Shown here: in pieces, positions 42,782 to 52,300 of the stretch
How the letters are laid out: the number at the start of each line of letters is the position of its first letter
Numbering within the stretch: the stretch's first letter is position 1
Source of the DNA: an uncultured Cellulophaga sp.
GTDB taxonomy: Bacteria; Bacteroidota; Bacteroidia; Flavobacteriales; Flavobacteriaceae
Direction: 5' to 3'
Length of the DNA: 64,000 nt
Assembly: GCA_947496695.1 (NCBI GenBank)
Contig: CANMEI010000010.1
Location: 1 to 64,000 of the forward strand
The notes under the pieces: generated by a model
What the model was told of the DNA's origin: nothing
Database searches by the model: none
Seen by the model: only the letters and a program-made list of their open reading frames with translations
Position numbers and translations under genes: made by a program

Positions 42782-44113
42782 TTAATTTTTTATAAGTTGT
42801 GGGCCTTTATTTATTATTTTACCAGCTAACATTAAAAATAATAAACCTAATAATAGGTATAAACCAACAAAACCAAGTAATGTAAATAATGTATTTCCTG
42901 ATGATACAGTTGGTGATGCTCCTGCAGATGTTCTTAATAAATTATAAACAAGCCAAGGTTGTCTTCCTAATTCAGCGGTATACCACCCCATTGTATTTGC
43001 GATATATGGAAAAGGGAGTAAAAACAGTAATGACCATAAAATCCATTTAGTTTTATATAATTTTTTTCTAAACAATTGAATTAAAGCAAAGAATAATAAC
43101 CCAATAAAAATAGTACCAAGCCCCACCATAATATGATAAGCGTAGTATAAACCAGGTATGTTAGTTGGGTAATCTTCAGGGTTAAACTCATTTAAACCCT
43201 TAATTTCAGCATCCCAATCTTGATACGTTAAAAAGCTTAAAATATTAGGTACAGCAATTTTATTATCAAGTTTTTTATCTTGAATATTAGGTTGGCCTAT
43301 TAAAACAATTTCAGACCCACCTTCTTCTGTCTCAAAAATACCTTCCATTGCAGCGAAAGTCACGGGTTGATATTTTACGACGTTTTTAGCAACTAAATCA
43401 CCTGTAGGAAAAGCAACTAAAGTACTAGCAATAAAGCCAAATACAACTCCAGTTTTTACAAATATTTTTCCGAATTCATTATGCTTATTGTTTAAAATGT
43501 AAAAAGCTCCAATGCCTCCAACAACAAAAGACGCTGTAATTAGGGAGGCTAATTGGTTATGTAAATAGGAGGGTAATAGCCAAGGATTTGAAAATAAAGC
43601 TCCAAAATTATTCAAAACAAATTTTCCATTTTCTAATATTTCAAACCCAACAGGATGTTGCATCCATGAGTGTGTGGCAATAATTAAATATCCACTGGCC
43701 CATGACCCTAAAAAAACTAGAAAACCAGTTACAAAATGCAGTTTGTGACCAAGTAATTTTTCTCCAAATATAAATAAGCCTAAAAAAGAAGATTCTAAAA
43801 AGAAAGAAAACATGCCTTCCATAGCAAGTGTTTGACCAATGATACCACCCGTAAGTTCAGAAAATTTAGCCCAATTCGTCCCAAATTGAAATTCCATAGG
43901 AATACCTGTTACAACACCCATTGCAAAATTTAATGCAAATATTTTCATCCAAAATTTAGCAACATCGTTATACTTTTCAATTTTATTATATAAAAATTTA
44001 CCTTTAAAATATACAATGATGAGTGATAAACCCATTGTAAGTTGCGGAAATAAGTAATGAAAAGTAATGGTAAATGCAAATTGCATTCGGTCATAAAAAA
44101 GCATATCCTCCAT
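42782..44113 (-). CDS. cydA: Cytochrome bd ubiquinol oxidase subunit I
   Basis: 443 residues with His19 (FAFTITFHYLFPQLTMG), a heme b595/d-type ligand, and a Met-rich region ending GVVTGIPMEFQFGTNWAKFS. AMEGMFSFFLESSFLGLFIFGE marks the heme b558/595 region. The quinol (Q) loop between helices is short, so this is the short-Q-loop type. It oxidises menaquinol and reduces O2. The promoter has TATTTTTG (44151-44158) with a GTAAC-N4-GTTAC palindrome about 41 bases upstream of the predicted start. Confidence 0.96.
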   Translation of the reverse strand: MEDMLFYDRMQFAFTITFHYLFPQLTMGLSLIIVYFKGKFLYNKIEKYNDVAKFWMKIFALNFAMGVVTGIPMEFQFGTNWAKFSELTGGIIGQTLAMEGMFSFFLESSFLGLFIFGEKLLGHKLHFVTGFLVFLGSWASGYLIIATHSWMQHPVGFEILENGKFVLNNFGALFSNPWLLPSYLHNQLASLITASFVVGGIGAFYILNNKHNEFGKIFVKTGVVFGFIASTLVAFPTGDLVAKNVVKYQPVTFAAMEGIFETEEGGSEIVLIGQPNIQDKKLDNKIAVPNILSFLTYQDWDAEIKGLNEFNPEDYPTNIPGLYYAYHIMVGLGTIFIGLLFFALIQLFRKKLYKTKWILWSLLFLLPFPYIANTMGWYTAELGRQPWLVYNLLRTSAGASPTVSSGNTLFTLLGFVGLYLLLGLLFLMLAGKIINKGPQLIKN

Positions 44114-44150
44114 AATTCTGGACTTTTATTGATTTGCATACATACTCTTG

Positions 44151-44158
44151 CAAAAATA
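44151..44158 (-). promoter_or_regulatory. -7 element of cydAB
   Basis: TATTTTTG on the minus strand, 37 bases before cydA. No TTG at -33; the palindrome at 44181-44194 takes that place. Confidence 0.6.
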
Positions 44159-44180
44159 AGGCTCAAAGATTAAATTATGG

Positions 44181-44194
44181 GTAACTTTAGTTAC
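44181..44194. promoter_or_regulatory. Candidate Crp/Fnr binding site upstream of cydAB
   Basis: GTAACTTTAGTTAC is a perfect 5-4-5 inverted repeat, the architecture of Fnr boxes (TTGAT-N4-ATCAA). Its centre is about 41 bases upstream of the transcription start predicted from 44151-44158, the class II activator position. A Crp/Fnr gene lies at 45208-45840. Confidence 0.55.
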
Positions 44195-44332
44195 AAACTT
44201 TATTACTATAAACTTATAACTTTGTTATTATTATACTAAGTATAAGTTTACATTATTGGTTTTTCTATTTTACAATTGTATTGTAAGTTTTATTTTTTTT
44301 GATGACTATATTATTACATAATTTTTTATTTG

Positions 44333-45205
44333 ATGGAGTATATTGAAATCTTTATTAATACTTTTTTAGGGGCTTTAAAATGGACATGGAGATTAATTAT
44401 TTTTGATGTTCCTTGGTATGATAACTTTTTTTGGGGTTTAATTTTAATTTCTTTGTTGGTTTGGAGTTTAGAGATCCTTTTTCCATGGAGGAAAAATCAA
44501 TCTATTATCCGAAAAGACTTTTGGCTAGATGCTTTTTACATGTTTTTCAATTTTTTTGTTTTTGCTATAATTATAAGTGGCTTTTATAAAATTTTAGAAA
44601 ATATTTTTTTAAAAATCGGAGTTAGTTCAGAAAGTATTGCATTAATAGATTTTTCATCATGGCCAACTTGGGTACAGCTACTTATCTTCTTTATTTTACT
44701 AGATTTTGTGCAATGGTTTACACATACATTACTTCATAAATATGAATTTTTATGGCAATTTCATAAAGTTCATCATAGTGTGAAAGAAATGGGGTTTGCT
44801 GCTCATATGCGATACCATTGGATGGAAAATGTTTTATACAAACCATTAAAAACTTTTGCAGTAATGGTTTTGGGTGGTTTTGAGCCAGAACAAGCTTATA
44901 TAGTGCATTTTGTAGCCATAACTATAGGTCATTTTAATCATTCGAATATTAAAATAACTTGGGGTCCTTTAAAATATTTGATCAACAATCCTGTAATGCA
45001 TCTATACCATCATGTTTACGAGCTACCGAAAGATACTTATGGTGTAAATTTTGGTATTAGCTTAAGTATATGGGATTATATTTTTAAAACTAATTATGTT
45101 CCTGAAGATAGTGGTACTATTGAGTTAGGTTTTAATGATGAGAAAGATTTTCCCAAAGGTTTTGTAGAGCAAAATTTATATGGATTTAAAAGTAAAAAAG
45201 GGTAG
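44333..45205 (+). CDS. Sterol desaturase / fatty acid hydroxylase superfamily protein
   Basis: 290 residues from ATG 44333 (the TTG at 44330 is unlikely). Four membrane helices and the di-iron histidine boxes HTLLH, HKVHH, HFNHSN and HLYHH in order are the superfamily hallmark. The enzymes hydroxylate or desaturate lipids with O2; substrate unknown. It is divergent from cydA and convergent with the Crp/Fnr gene (2 bases between stops), suggesting a low-oxygen or membrane-lipid link (inference). Confidence 0.88.
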   Translation: MEYIEIFINTFLGALKWTWRLIIFDVPWYDNFFWGLILISLLVWSLEILFPWRKNQSIIRKDFWLDAFYMFFNFFVFAIIISGFYKILENIFLKIGVSSESIALIDFSSWPTWVQLLIFFILLDFVQWFTHTLLHKYEFLWQFHKVHHSVKEMGFAAHMRYHWMENVLYKPLKTFAVMVLGGFEPEQAYIVHFVAITIGHFNHSNIKITWGPLKYLINNPVMHLYHHVYELPKDTYGVNFGISLSIWDYIFKTNYVPEDSGTIELGFNDEKDFPKGFVEQNLYGFKSKKG

Positions 45206-45207
45206 TA

Positions 45208-45840
45208 TTATAGTTTTATAATTTTAATATAATTCCTATTCAATTTGATGCTTCCTAATTCCTCAAGCTTTTTTAATAATCTAGATACAACAACTCTAGA
45301 GCTATGTAAATCATATGCAATTTCTTGATGAGTGCTATGTATTGTTTTGCTATTTAAAATTCTAGACTTTTCTTTTAGATAATCTATTAACCTTTTGTCC
45401 ATATTTTGAAAAGCAATAGAATCAACTGTGTTTAATAATTCTTTTAATCTTGTATTGTAACTATCAAAAACAAAATTTCGCCATGATTTATATTTTGCTG
45501 TCCATTCTTCCATTTTTTCAATGGGTATCATAATTAGTGTTGTATCGGTTTCAGCAATAGCCCTTATTTCACTTTTTGATGAAGACATGCAACAATTTAA
45601 GGTCATAGAACAAGTTTGGCCCTTTTCTAAATAATATAATAATAATTCATCCCCGTCAGTATCCTCTCTTAAAATTTTAATAGCACCAGAAATTAAAAGA
45701 GGCATGCTTTTAATGTAATTACCAATCTCAATTAAAGTGTCACCTTCTTTTGTGTTTTTTAACAAACCAATATTAGCTATCTCATTAATAAGTTCTTTTT
45801 CAAATACAGTACCGTAATTTTCAATAAGTTCTTTTTGCAT
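45208..45840 (-). CDS. Crp/Fnr family transcriptional regulator with clustered cysteines
   Basis: 210 residues. An N-terminal cyclic-nucleotide-like beta-roll (GDTLIEIGNYIKSMPLLISGAIKILRED) is followed by a helical linker and a C-terminal winged HTH (STHQEIAYDLHSSRVVVSRLLKKLEELGSIKLNRN). Recognition-helix Ser-Arg (VVVSRLLK) aligns with Fnr Ser212-Arg213, but the neighbouring Glu is Val. The beta-roll holds Cys77, Cys83 and Cys84 (TCSMTLNCCMSSS), not the Fnr N-terminal Fe-S pattern, so a redox or nitrosative signal is possible (inference). Likely partner of the palindrome upstream of cydAB. Confidence 0.9.
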   Translation of the reverse strand: MQKELIENYGTVFEKELINEIANIGLLKNTKEGDTLIEIGNYIKSMPLLISGAIKILREDTDGDELLLYYLEKGQTCSMTLNCCMSSSKSEIRAIAETDTTLIMIPIEKMEEWTAKYKSWRNFVFDSYNTRLKELLNTVDSIAFQNMDKRLIDYLKEKSRILNSKTIHSTHQEIAYDLHSSRVVVSRLLKKLEELGSIKLNRNYIKIIKL

Positions 45841-45995
45841 TTTAAATGTGAATTATAAATGCTAAATTTATTAAATTATAAGTGATGATGTTATTTATTT
45901 TTATTCTTTACAAAAGTTAATTTGTACTTCTAGTTTTTACATTCATATTTTCAATCATTATATTTTGCTATTGTCATAGTTTTTTATTGAATTTT

Positions 45996-46025
45996 TTGCA
46001 CACAAAATAAATATGTATATATTTG
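45996..46025 (+). promoter_or_regulatory. Promoter of PL17-kdgF
   Basis: TTG (45996-45998), exactly 19 bp, then TATATTTG (46018-46025). The last three bases of the -7 element are the first three of the first GntR-type operator, so repressor binding would mask it. Confidence 0.85.
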
Positions 46026-46047
46026 GTCAACCAATTTGGTCAACCAG
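46023..46047. promoter_or_regulatory. Two GntR-type operators before PL17-kdgF
   Basis: TTGGTCAACCAA (46023-46034) and TTGGTCAACCAG (46036-46047), start-to-start distance 13 bp. The same TTGGnnnnCCAA core recurs before susC and before gntR. Assignment to the GntR protein at 58012 is inference from shared sites and autoregulatory position. Confidence 0.8.
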
Positions 46048-46170
46048 TTAATTAGGTGTTTTTAAACCTGATTATCTATTCAAGTTTTTTTTGATTTTTA
46101 TAATCTTAAAATTTGATTTATAGAGTTAATGGCTGATTAAATATTTAGAATTTACTTTTAAAAAAATAAC

Positions 46171-48411
46171 ATGAATATAAAATTTAGTAACAAATCAATT
46201 CAGACAGTTTTTTTATTTTGTTTGTGTTTTTTTTCATTAATGAGCAGTGCTCAAGATCATCCTAAATTAATACTTACTAAAGAAGGTGTTAAAAATATTC
46301 GATTACAATTAGGTAATATTCCACTTTTTGATGCTTCTTTAAAAGAAGTTAAAAATGAAATAGATGCAGAGATAGCTTCAGGAATTGAAGTTCCAATTCC
46401 AAAGGATTATTCAGGTGGGTATACTCATGAAAGACACAAAAGAAATTTTGTAGTAATGCAAAAGGCAGGTGTTTTGTATCAAATACTTGATGATGAAAAA
46501 TATGCCAATTATGTAAAAGATATGTTATTGCAATATGAGGTGTTGTATAAAACGTTGCCATTACATCCAAAAACAAGATCTTATGCTAGGGGTAAATTAT
46601 TTTGGCAATGTTTAAATGACGCTAATTGGTTGGTTTATGTAAGTCAAGCATATGATTGTATCTATGATTTTTTATCTAAAAAAGAACGAAAAAAATTAGA
46701 AAACAATTTATTTAAACCATTTGCGGATCATATTTCAGTAGATAGTCCTCAATTTTATCAAAGAGTCCATAATCATAGTACTTGGGGAAATGCAGCCGTT
46801 GGTATGATTGGTTTGGTAATGGATGATCAAGAATTAATTGATCGTGCATTATATGGTATTAAAGGAGTTAGTTTAGATAAAACGGCAAAAGATGATGATG
46901 GTGGTTTTTTAAATAAAGAAGGCAAAGCTGGTTTTTTAGCAAATATAGAAGAGCCATTTTCACCAGATGGTTATTATAATGAGGGGCCTTATTATCAGCG
47001 TTATGCAATGTATCCTTTTTTAATACTTGCAGAAGGTCTTCATAATATTAAGCCAGAGTTAAAGATTTTTGAATATAAAGATGGAGTTCTTTTAAAATCT
47101 ATAAATGCACTTTTGAATTTATCTGATGCAGATGGAGAGTTTTTCCCTCTTAATGATGGTCAAAAAGGAATGTCTTACTATAATAGTGCATTAGTGACAG
47201 CAGTAGATATTTCATATTATTTTGGAGGTCAAAATCCAGGCCTATTATCAATTGCAGAAGAACAAGGTAAGGTTTTGTTAGATGATTCTGGTTTGGCAGT
47301 AGCACTTGCTATTAAAAATGGAAAAAAGAAACCATTTGAGAAAAAATCAATTAATTTATCTGATGGATCAGACGGTAAACAAGGTGGTGTTGGTATTTTA
47401 AGAAGTGAAGATGTAGAACTTGTTTTTAAATATGCTTCGCAAGGTTCAAGTCATGGGCATTATGATAAATTATCATATTCTTTATATGAAAACGGAGAAG
47501 AAGTTGCTCAAGATTATGGGTTAGCTCGTTATGTAAATATTGAACAAAAAGGAGGTGGTAATTATTTAAAAGAAAATAAAACTTGGGCTAAGCAAACAAT
47601 TGCACATAATACAATAGTACAAGACCAGAAATCTCACTTTAATGGAACTTATGATATAGGTAGTAAATATTTTCCTGAAAAATATTTATTTGATATATCA
47701 AATAAAGAAATTCAAATTGTTAGTGCAAAAGAGGTAAATGCTTATCCTGGTACTGAGTTACATAGAACAATGGCTCTAATTAAGGATTCTTCTTTTGTGA
47801 AACCAGTAGTTGTAGATATTGTTAGAGTAACATCAGATAACACACATGAGTATGATTTGCCTTTTTATTACTTCGGGCAGATTATGAAGACAAACTTTGA
47901 GTATGAAGGCTTAAATGTTTTAAAAACATTAGGTGAAAATAATGGATATCAGCATTTATTTTTAGAAGCTAAAGGTGTTTCAAGTGGTGGAAATGTAAAA
48001 ATGAATTGGTTGTCAAATAATAAGTTTTATACTTATACCAGCGTGACCTCAGAAGGGGATGATTTGTTATTTGCAAGAATAGGAGCAAATGATCCAGAAT
48101 TTAATTTAAGAAAAGATCCTGGATTCATAATTAGAAAAAAGAACACCAAAAATGCAATTTTTGTTTCAATTGTAGAATCGCATGGTGCTTACAGTCCAAT
48201 AACGGAATCAGCAGTTAATGCATATAGTCAAATTAAAAATATTGATGTATTGATTGATACAGTAGAATATACAGCTGTTAAAATAACAACTATAAATAAT
48301 AACTCTAAAGTATTTATATTATCAAACACAAATGCTTTACAAGAGGCAAAGCATAAATTAACAATCAACAATAAGAACTATGAGTGGTCTGGTTCTTATT
48401 ATTTTAAATAA
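46171..48411 (+). CDS. Exo-oligoalginate lyase, PL17 family
   Basis: 746 residues. Signal peptide 1-27. An (alpha/alpha) toroid ~30-380 contains RVHNHSTWGN with Asn201-His202, and YYNEGPYYQRYAMYPF with Tyr274/275. A C-terminal heparinase II/III-like beta-sheet domain from ~390 has SHGHYDKLSYSLYENGEEVAQDYG. The family releases unsaturated uronate monomer from the ends of alginate oligosaccharides; Asn201-His202 match the published Saccharophagus Alg17C active-site numbering. It belongs to the GntR-controlled alginate locus and is followed 15 bases later by kdgF, which handles the product. Confidence 0.95.
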   Translation: MNIKFSNKSIQTVFLFCLCFFSLMSSAQDHPKLILTKEGVKNIRLQLGNIPLFDASLKEVKNEIDAEIASGIEVPIPKDYSGGYTHERHKRNFVVMQKAGVLYQILDDEKYANYVKDMLLQYEVLYKTLPLHPKTRSYARGKLFWQCLNDANWLVYVSQAYDCIYDFLSKKERKKLENNLFKPFADHISVDSPQFYQRVHNHSTWGNAAVGMIGLVMDDQELIDRALYGIKGVSLDKTAKDDDGGFLNKEGKAGFLANIEEPFSPDGYYNEGPYYQRYAMYPFLILAEGLHNIKPELKIFEYKDGVLLKSINALLNLSDADGEFFPLNDGQKGMSYYNSALVTAVDISYYFGGQNPGLLSIAEEQGKVLLDDSGLAVALAIKNGKKKPFEKKSINLSDGSDGKQGGVGILRSEDVELVFKYASQGSSHGHYDKLSYSLYENGEEVAQDYGLARYVNIEQKGGGNYLKENKTWAKQTIAHNTIVQDQKSHFNGTYDIGSKYFPEKYLFDISNKEIQIVSAKEVNAYPGTELHRTMALIKDSSFVKPVVVDIVRVTSDNTHEYDLPFYYFGQIMKTNFEYEGLNVLKTLGENNGYQHLFLEAKGVSSGGNVKMNWLSNNKFYTYTSVTSEGDDLLFARIGANDPEFNLRKDPGFIIRKKNTKNAIFVSIVESHGAYSPITESAVNAYSQIKNIDVLIDTVEYTAVKITTINNNSKVFILSNTNALQEAKHKLTINNKNYEWSGSYYFK

Positions 48412-48426
48412 AAATAAATTAAGATT

Positions 48427-48798
48427 ATGAAAAGATTTAGTGAAAAGTATGTCATCTCAAAAGATATACAATGGGAAGAACTTGGAGGTGGAGTATCAAG
48501 AAAGTTTTTAGGTTATGATAACCAAATCATGATGGTGAAAGTTAAATTTGAAAAAGGAGCATTGGGTTCTCCTCACCAACACTTTCATACACAAGCTACA
48601 TATTGTGTTTCAGGAAAATTTGAATTTGAAATTGATGGAGAAAAGAAAATAGTAGAAGCAGGAGATGGTGTTTATATTGAGCCAAATTTATTGCATAGTG
48701 CAGTTTGTTTAGAAGAAGGTATGTTGATTGATACATTTAGTCCTGTAAGAGAAGATTTCTTAACTGGTGATGGAGTGTCTTATTTTGGTAATAAATAA
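48427..48798 (+). CDS. kdgF: KdgF cupin, unsaturated-uronate linearising enzyme
   Basis: 123 residues, a small cupin. MMVKVKFEKGALGSPHQHFHTQATYCVSGKFEFEIDGE holds the metal-binding His cluster of cupin motif 1 (HQHFHTQ) and GDGVYIEPNLLHSAVCLEEG motif 2. KdgF converts the 4,5-unsaturated uronate monomer to linear 4-deoxy-5-hexoseulose uronate (DEH), also produced spontaneously but slowly. In the PL17 operon, directly downstream of the lyase whose product it acts on. Confidence 0.93.
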   Translation: MKRFSEKYVISKDIQWEELGGGVSRKFLGYDNQIMMVKVKFEKGALGSPHQHFHTQATYCVSGKFEFEIDGEKKIVEAGDGVYIEPNLLHSAVCLEEGMLIDTFSPVREDFLTGDGVSYFGNK

Positions 48799-48989
48799 TC
48801 AAAAAACATCTTTTTTTTTGAAATTTATACGGTAAAAAAAAGCTCTCAATTATTTTTATGTAAGTTAATATTTTATCTCAATTAAAAATGATAATATCAA
48901 TTTCATAAAATAAGCTTTGCCTTTTGTTATTTCATTATTTTTTTGTGTTAAAATATACTATTGTATTTTTATTTAACATATATATAACA

Positions 48990-48997
48990 TATATTTG
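48990..48997 (+). promoter_or_regulatory. -7 element before alginate susC
   Basis: TATATTTG. TTT, not TTG, lies at the -33 position. The first operator starts 5 bases into it, exactly as at the PL17 promoter. Confidence 0.65.
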
Positions 48998-49032
48998 GTT
49001 ATCCAAATTGGTTTACCAATTTGGATAACCAA
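48995..49032. promoter_or_regulatory. Three stacked GntR-type operators forming a 46-bp palindrome
   Basis: TTGGTTATCCAA (48995-49006), TTGGTTTACCAA (49008-49019) and TTGGATAACCAA (49021-49032), each 13 bp apart. The whole stretch 48991-49036 is a palindrome broken only at its central bases. It overlaps the -7 element. Confidence 0.8.
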
Positions 49033-49325
49033 ATATATTTTTAACTCACTTGTAATTTAACTCACTTAAAATCATACCAAACAAAATGAAACTATTTAAT
49101 TTCAATATCTCATAAGGTAATATTCAGTTAACCTTAATTAATTTACATTTCTTATTTATAGAAATAGTCCTTTTTGCATTTAATGCAGTTGCTACCTTTT
49201 GTCTTTTTTAAGACTGTAGTTTTAGCTAACTAAATGGTTAGAATATTACGATAAGGTATTTTGTCTCATGGGTTTATACCTAAATAATTATACGTTTAAG
49301 CATACTAACTTAACAAACTCAACAA

Positions 49326-52300
49326 ATGAATTTAAAAACTAAACTTTTATTAATAGCAATAACCTTGCTGAACATCTCGCTTTATGCGCAGGAAAATTAT
49401 CAGGTCTCTGGTATTGTTTCTGATGAAAATAACGTGCCAATTCCAGGTGTAAATGTTGTTGTTTCAGGAACTACAAAAGGAACATCAACAGATTTTGATG
49501 GTTTTTACAAAATTGATGTTAAAAAAAATGACATTTTGTTATTTACTTACATTGGTTACAAAGCACAATCTGTAATAGTAGGAGCAGAGAAGAAAATTGA
49601 TATTTCAATGGCTGAAGATTTAGCACAGCTTGACGAAATAGTTGTTGTTGCTTATGGAGATCAAAAAAAGAAGAATGTAACTAGTGCTTTAACTAAAGTA
49701 GGAGGAGATGACATTGAAAATGTTGCAGTTTCAAGAGTTGAAGATGCTCTTAGAGGTAAAGTAGCAGGTTTAAGAATCCAAACAGTAGCTTCTGAAGCAG
49801 GTGGAGATCCAAAAATCACATTAAGAGGTCCGGGTTCAATTACAGGTAATTCTTCTCCTTTAATTGTAGTTGATGGGGTAGTTCTTGGTACTGATTCTGA
49901 TATACTGGGTTCTATTGATAATAATAATATTCAATCAATTAGCGTATTGAAAGATGCTTCATCTGTTGCAATATATGGTTCTCGTGGGGCAAACGGAGTA
50001 CTTTTAGTTACACTTAAAAAAGGTGTTGCTGGTAAAACAAAATTCTCATATAATACATTTACAGGTTATAAGTATGCTAATAAAAACACTAATTTTAATA
50101 CAACAATAGGTCAAGAAAGAACAAGGTTAGATGGCTTGCAAAGTACTGTAGATGCTATAGCTGTGGATAGTGAAAATTATGAAAGAATTAATAGTGATTA
50201 CAACACGGCTTATGCTGAATTAGAAGCGATGGATTTTATTGCATCTTTAGGTGAAGGATGGAAAAACTGGCAAGATGAAATTTTTAATGGTGGTGTTATA
50301 ACAAGTCATTCGCTAGCTGTCAGAGGTGGTACAGAACTGACTAGTTATACAGCATCTTTAGGTTATTTAGAAGATGAAGGTATTGTATTAACTGACAATT
50401 TTAAAAAATATAATGCAAGAGTTAAAGTAGATAGTAAATCTAAAAACGGGAAAGTAAAATTTGGTGCAAATATACGTGCAAACTATAATGATCAGGTTAG
50501 AGTGCCTACAAGATTTACAGATCCTTTAAGGCAATATGGACATATTCCTTTGTATTTAAATGAAGAGCATTTAAAATATATTACTCAATCAGATCCAGGT
50601 GATGCTGGTCTTTTATTTGAAAATATAGGTGTAGGAAGTTATGGTTTTTCAAGAGCTTTTGATCATGTTTTTACGACAGATCCTAATGATTCAAGATCAA
50701 TTGCTAGAGATCCTGATACAGGTTTGCCACTTGTTAGTGATTTAACTTCTGGAGGTTTAACCTTGTCAACAACAAAAAATGTTCACCCTCTAGTTCATTA
50801 TTTAGAAAGATCTAGATTAAAGAAAAAGTTGAGTTTGAATGCTTCGGCTTATTTTGATTTTAAATTAGCTAAAGGGCTTAATTTTAGACAAGGTATTTCT
50901 GGTGTTTATAGAGCAACTAAAACCAATGAGGCTGATTATTTATATGGTCAAGAAAATAGAGATCAAGAATCTTATAGATTAGAAAGAAGAGATGAATTGA
51001 ACCAATATGCTATGGAGTCTATCCTTAGATATAATACAAGCCTTGGTAAACATAATTTAAATTCAGTATTAGGTTTTGAATATACTGAAAGAAATTTTTA
51101 TCAACAAGAATCTGAGGCTGTAGGTTATACAGATGATTTTAATAATAATATAGCTCTTGCTGATGGAGGTACTACATATACTAATAATGGCACGGATAAA
51201 TTAGTGTCATATTTCGGAAGAGTTGATTATAACTTTGATGAAAAATACCTTTTGCAAGTTTCGGCTCGTACTGATGGTAGTACAAGATTTGGTACAAATA
51301 AAAGGTTTGGATTTTTTCCAGCAGCTTCTGCTGGTTGGGTTTTGACCAATGAAGATTTCTTGTCTTCAAGTGATTTAGTAACGTTTTTAAAGGTTAGAGC
51401 TAGTTATGGTGTTTCTGGATCTAATGAAATATCTAATGATATTTATGAATCATTATACAGGTTTGAAGAAACATTCAGTACAATAGGATATAATAATGAA
51501 ACAGGTGTTAAAGCCACTACGTTAGCTAATCAAAATTTAGGGTGGGAAAAATTAATTGAATTTAACCCTGGAGTTGATGTTACTTTTGGTAGAGGTCTTA
51601 TAAATTTATCAGCTGATTATTATACAAGAACAAGTAAAGATTTAATTCTTTTTGCTCCAGTAGCAGCAGCTTATGGAACTGATAATTGGTTGCAAAATAT
51701 TGGAGAAGTTAAAAATGAAGGAGTTGAATTAGAGTTAAATGGAAGGGTATTATCTAATGAAGATTTTAGTTGGATTGCAGGTGCTAATTTTGCCTTAAAT
51801 AGAAATACGGTTAAAAGTTTAGGAAATAATGAGCAAATTATTTCAAGAATAGACCAAGACACTCGTCCTACAGAATTTATAGCTAAAGTTGGGCAACCAA
51901 TAACTTCTTTTTATGGATATGTTTATGAAAAAGAAATTCCTTTAGAGTGGGTTGATAATCCTTTTAATAGGTTTAATAATGATTTTGCAGATGTTTATGT
52001 AAAAGATTTAAATAATGATGGAATTATTGATGATGAAGATAGAACTGAACTGGGTAGTCCATATCCTGATTTTACTTGGGGTTTTAATTCAGATTTTAAA
52101 ATTTACGATTTTGATTTTTCTTTTCAATGGCAAGGATCTCATGGTGCAGAAGTAAGAGTTGCAGATTTAGATCAATTGTATTATGCTAGTGAATCAGCTG
52201 TAAATGAAGTTGCAAATTTCCCAGATGCAGACTTAACAGTACATAGAAGGTATACAAGTGATCATATTCAAGATGCTTCTTTTGTAACTATGAGAAATAT

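Larger units (their letters stand above)
45841..46170. other. 330-bp intergenic region holding the PL17-kdgF promoter and two GntR-type sites
   Basis: No open frame of coding quality is seen. The right-hand part carries a consensus promoter (45996-46025) and two TTGG-type sites (46023-46047), listed separately. The left 150 bases are AT-rich and include the upstream region of the Crp/Fnr gene; nothing specific is recognised there. Confidence 0.7.
48799..49325. other. 527-bp intergenic region before alginate susC
   Basis: No coding frame is supported. It carries a -7 element (48990-48997) and three stacked GntR-type sites (48995-49032). About 290 bases then separate them from susC, a long leader with no recognised riboswitch. 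TATTTTG (49257-49263) is one base short of a -7 element. No terminator for kdgF was recognised. Confidence 0.6.

Noticed and set aside
45841..46170. Possible small genes in the 330-bp gap
   Set aside because: All frames are short, lack start context and have no recognisable motif.
49257..49263. TATTTTG as the susC promoter
   Set aside because: One base short of TAnnTTTG and no TTG at the right distance; the element overlapping the operators is a better fit.
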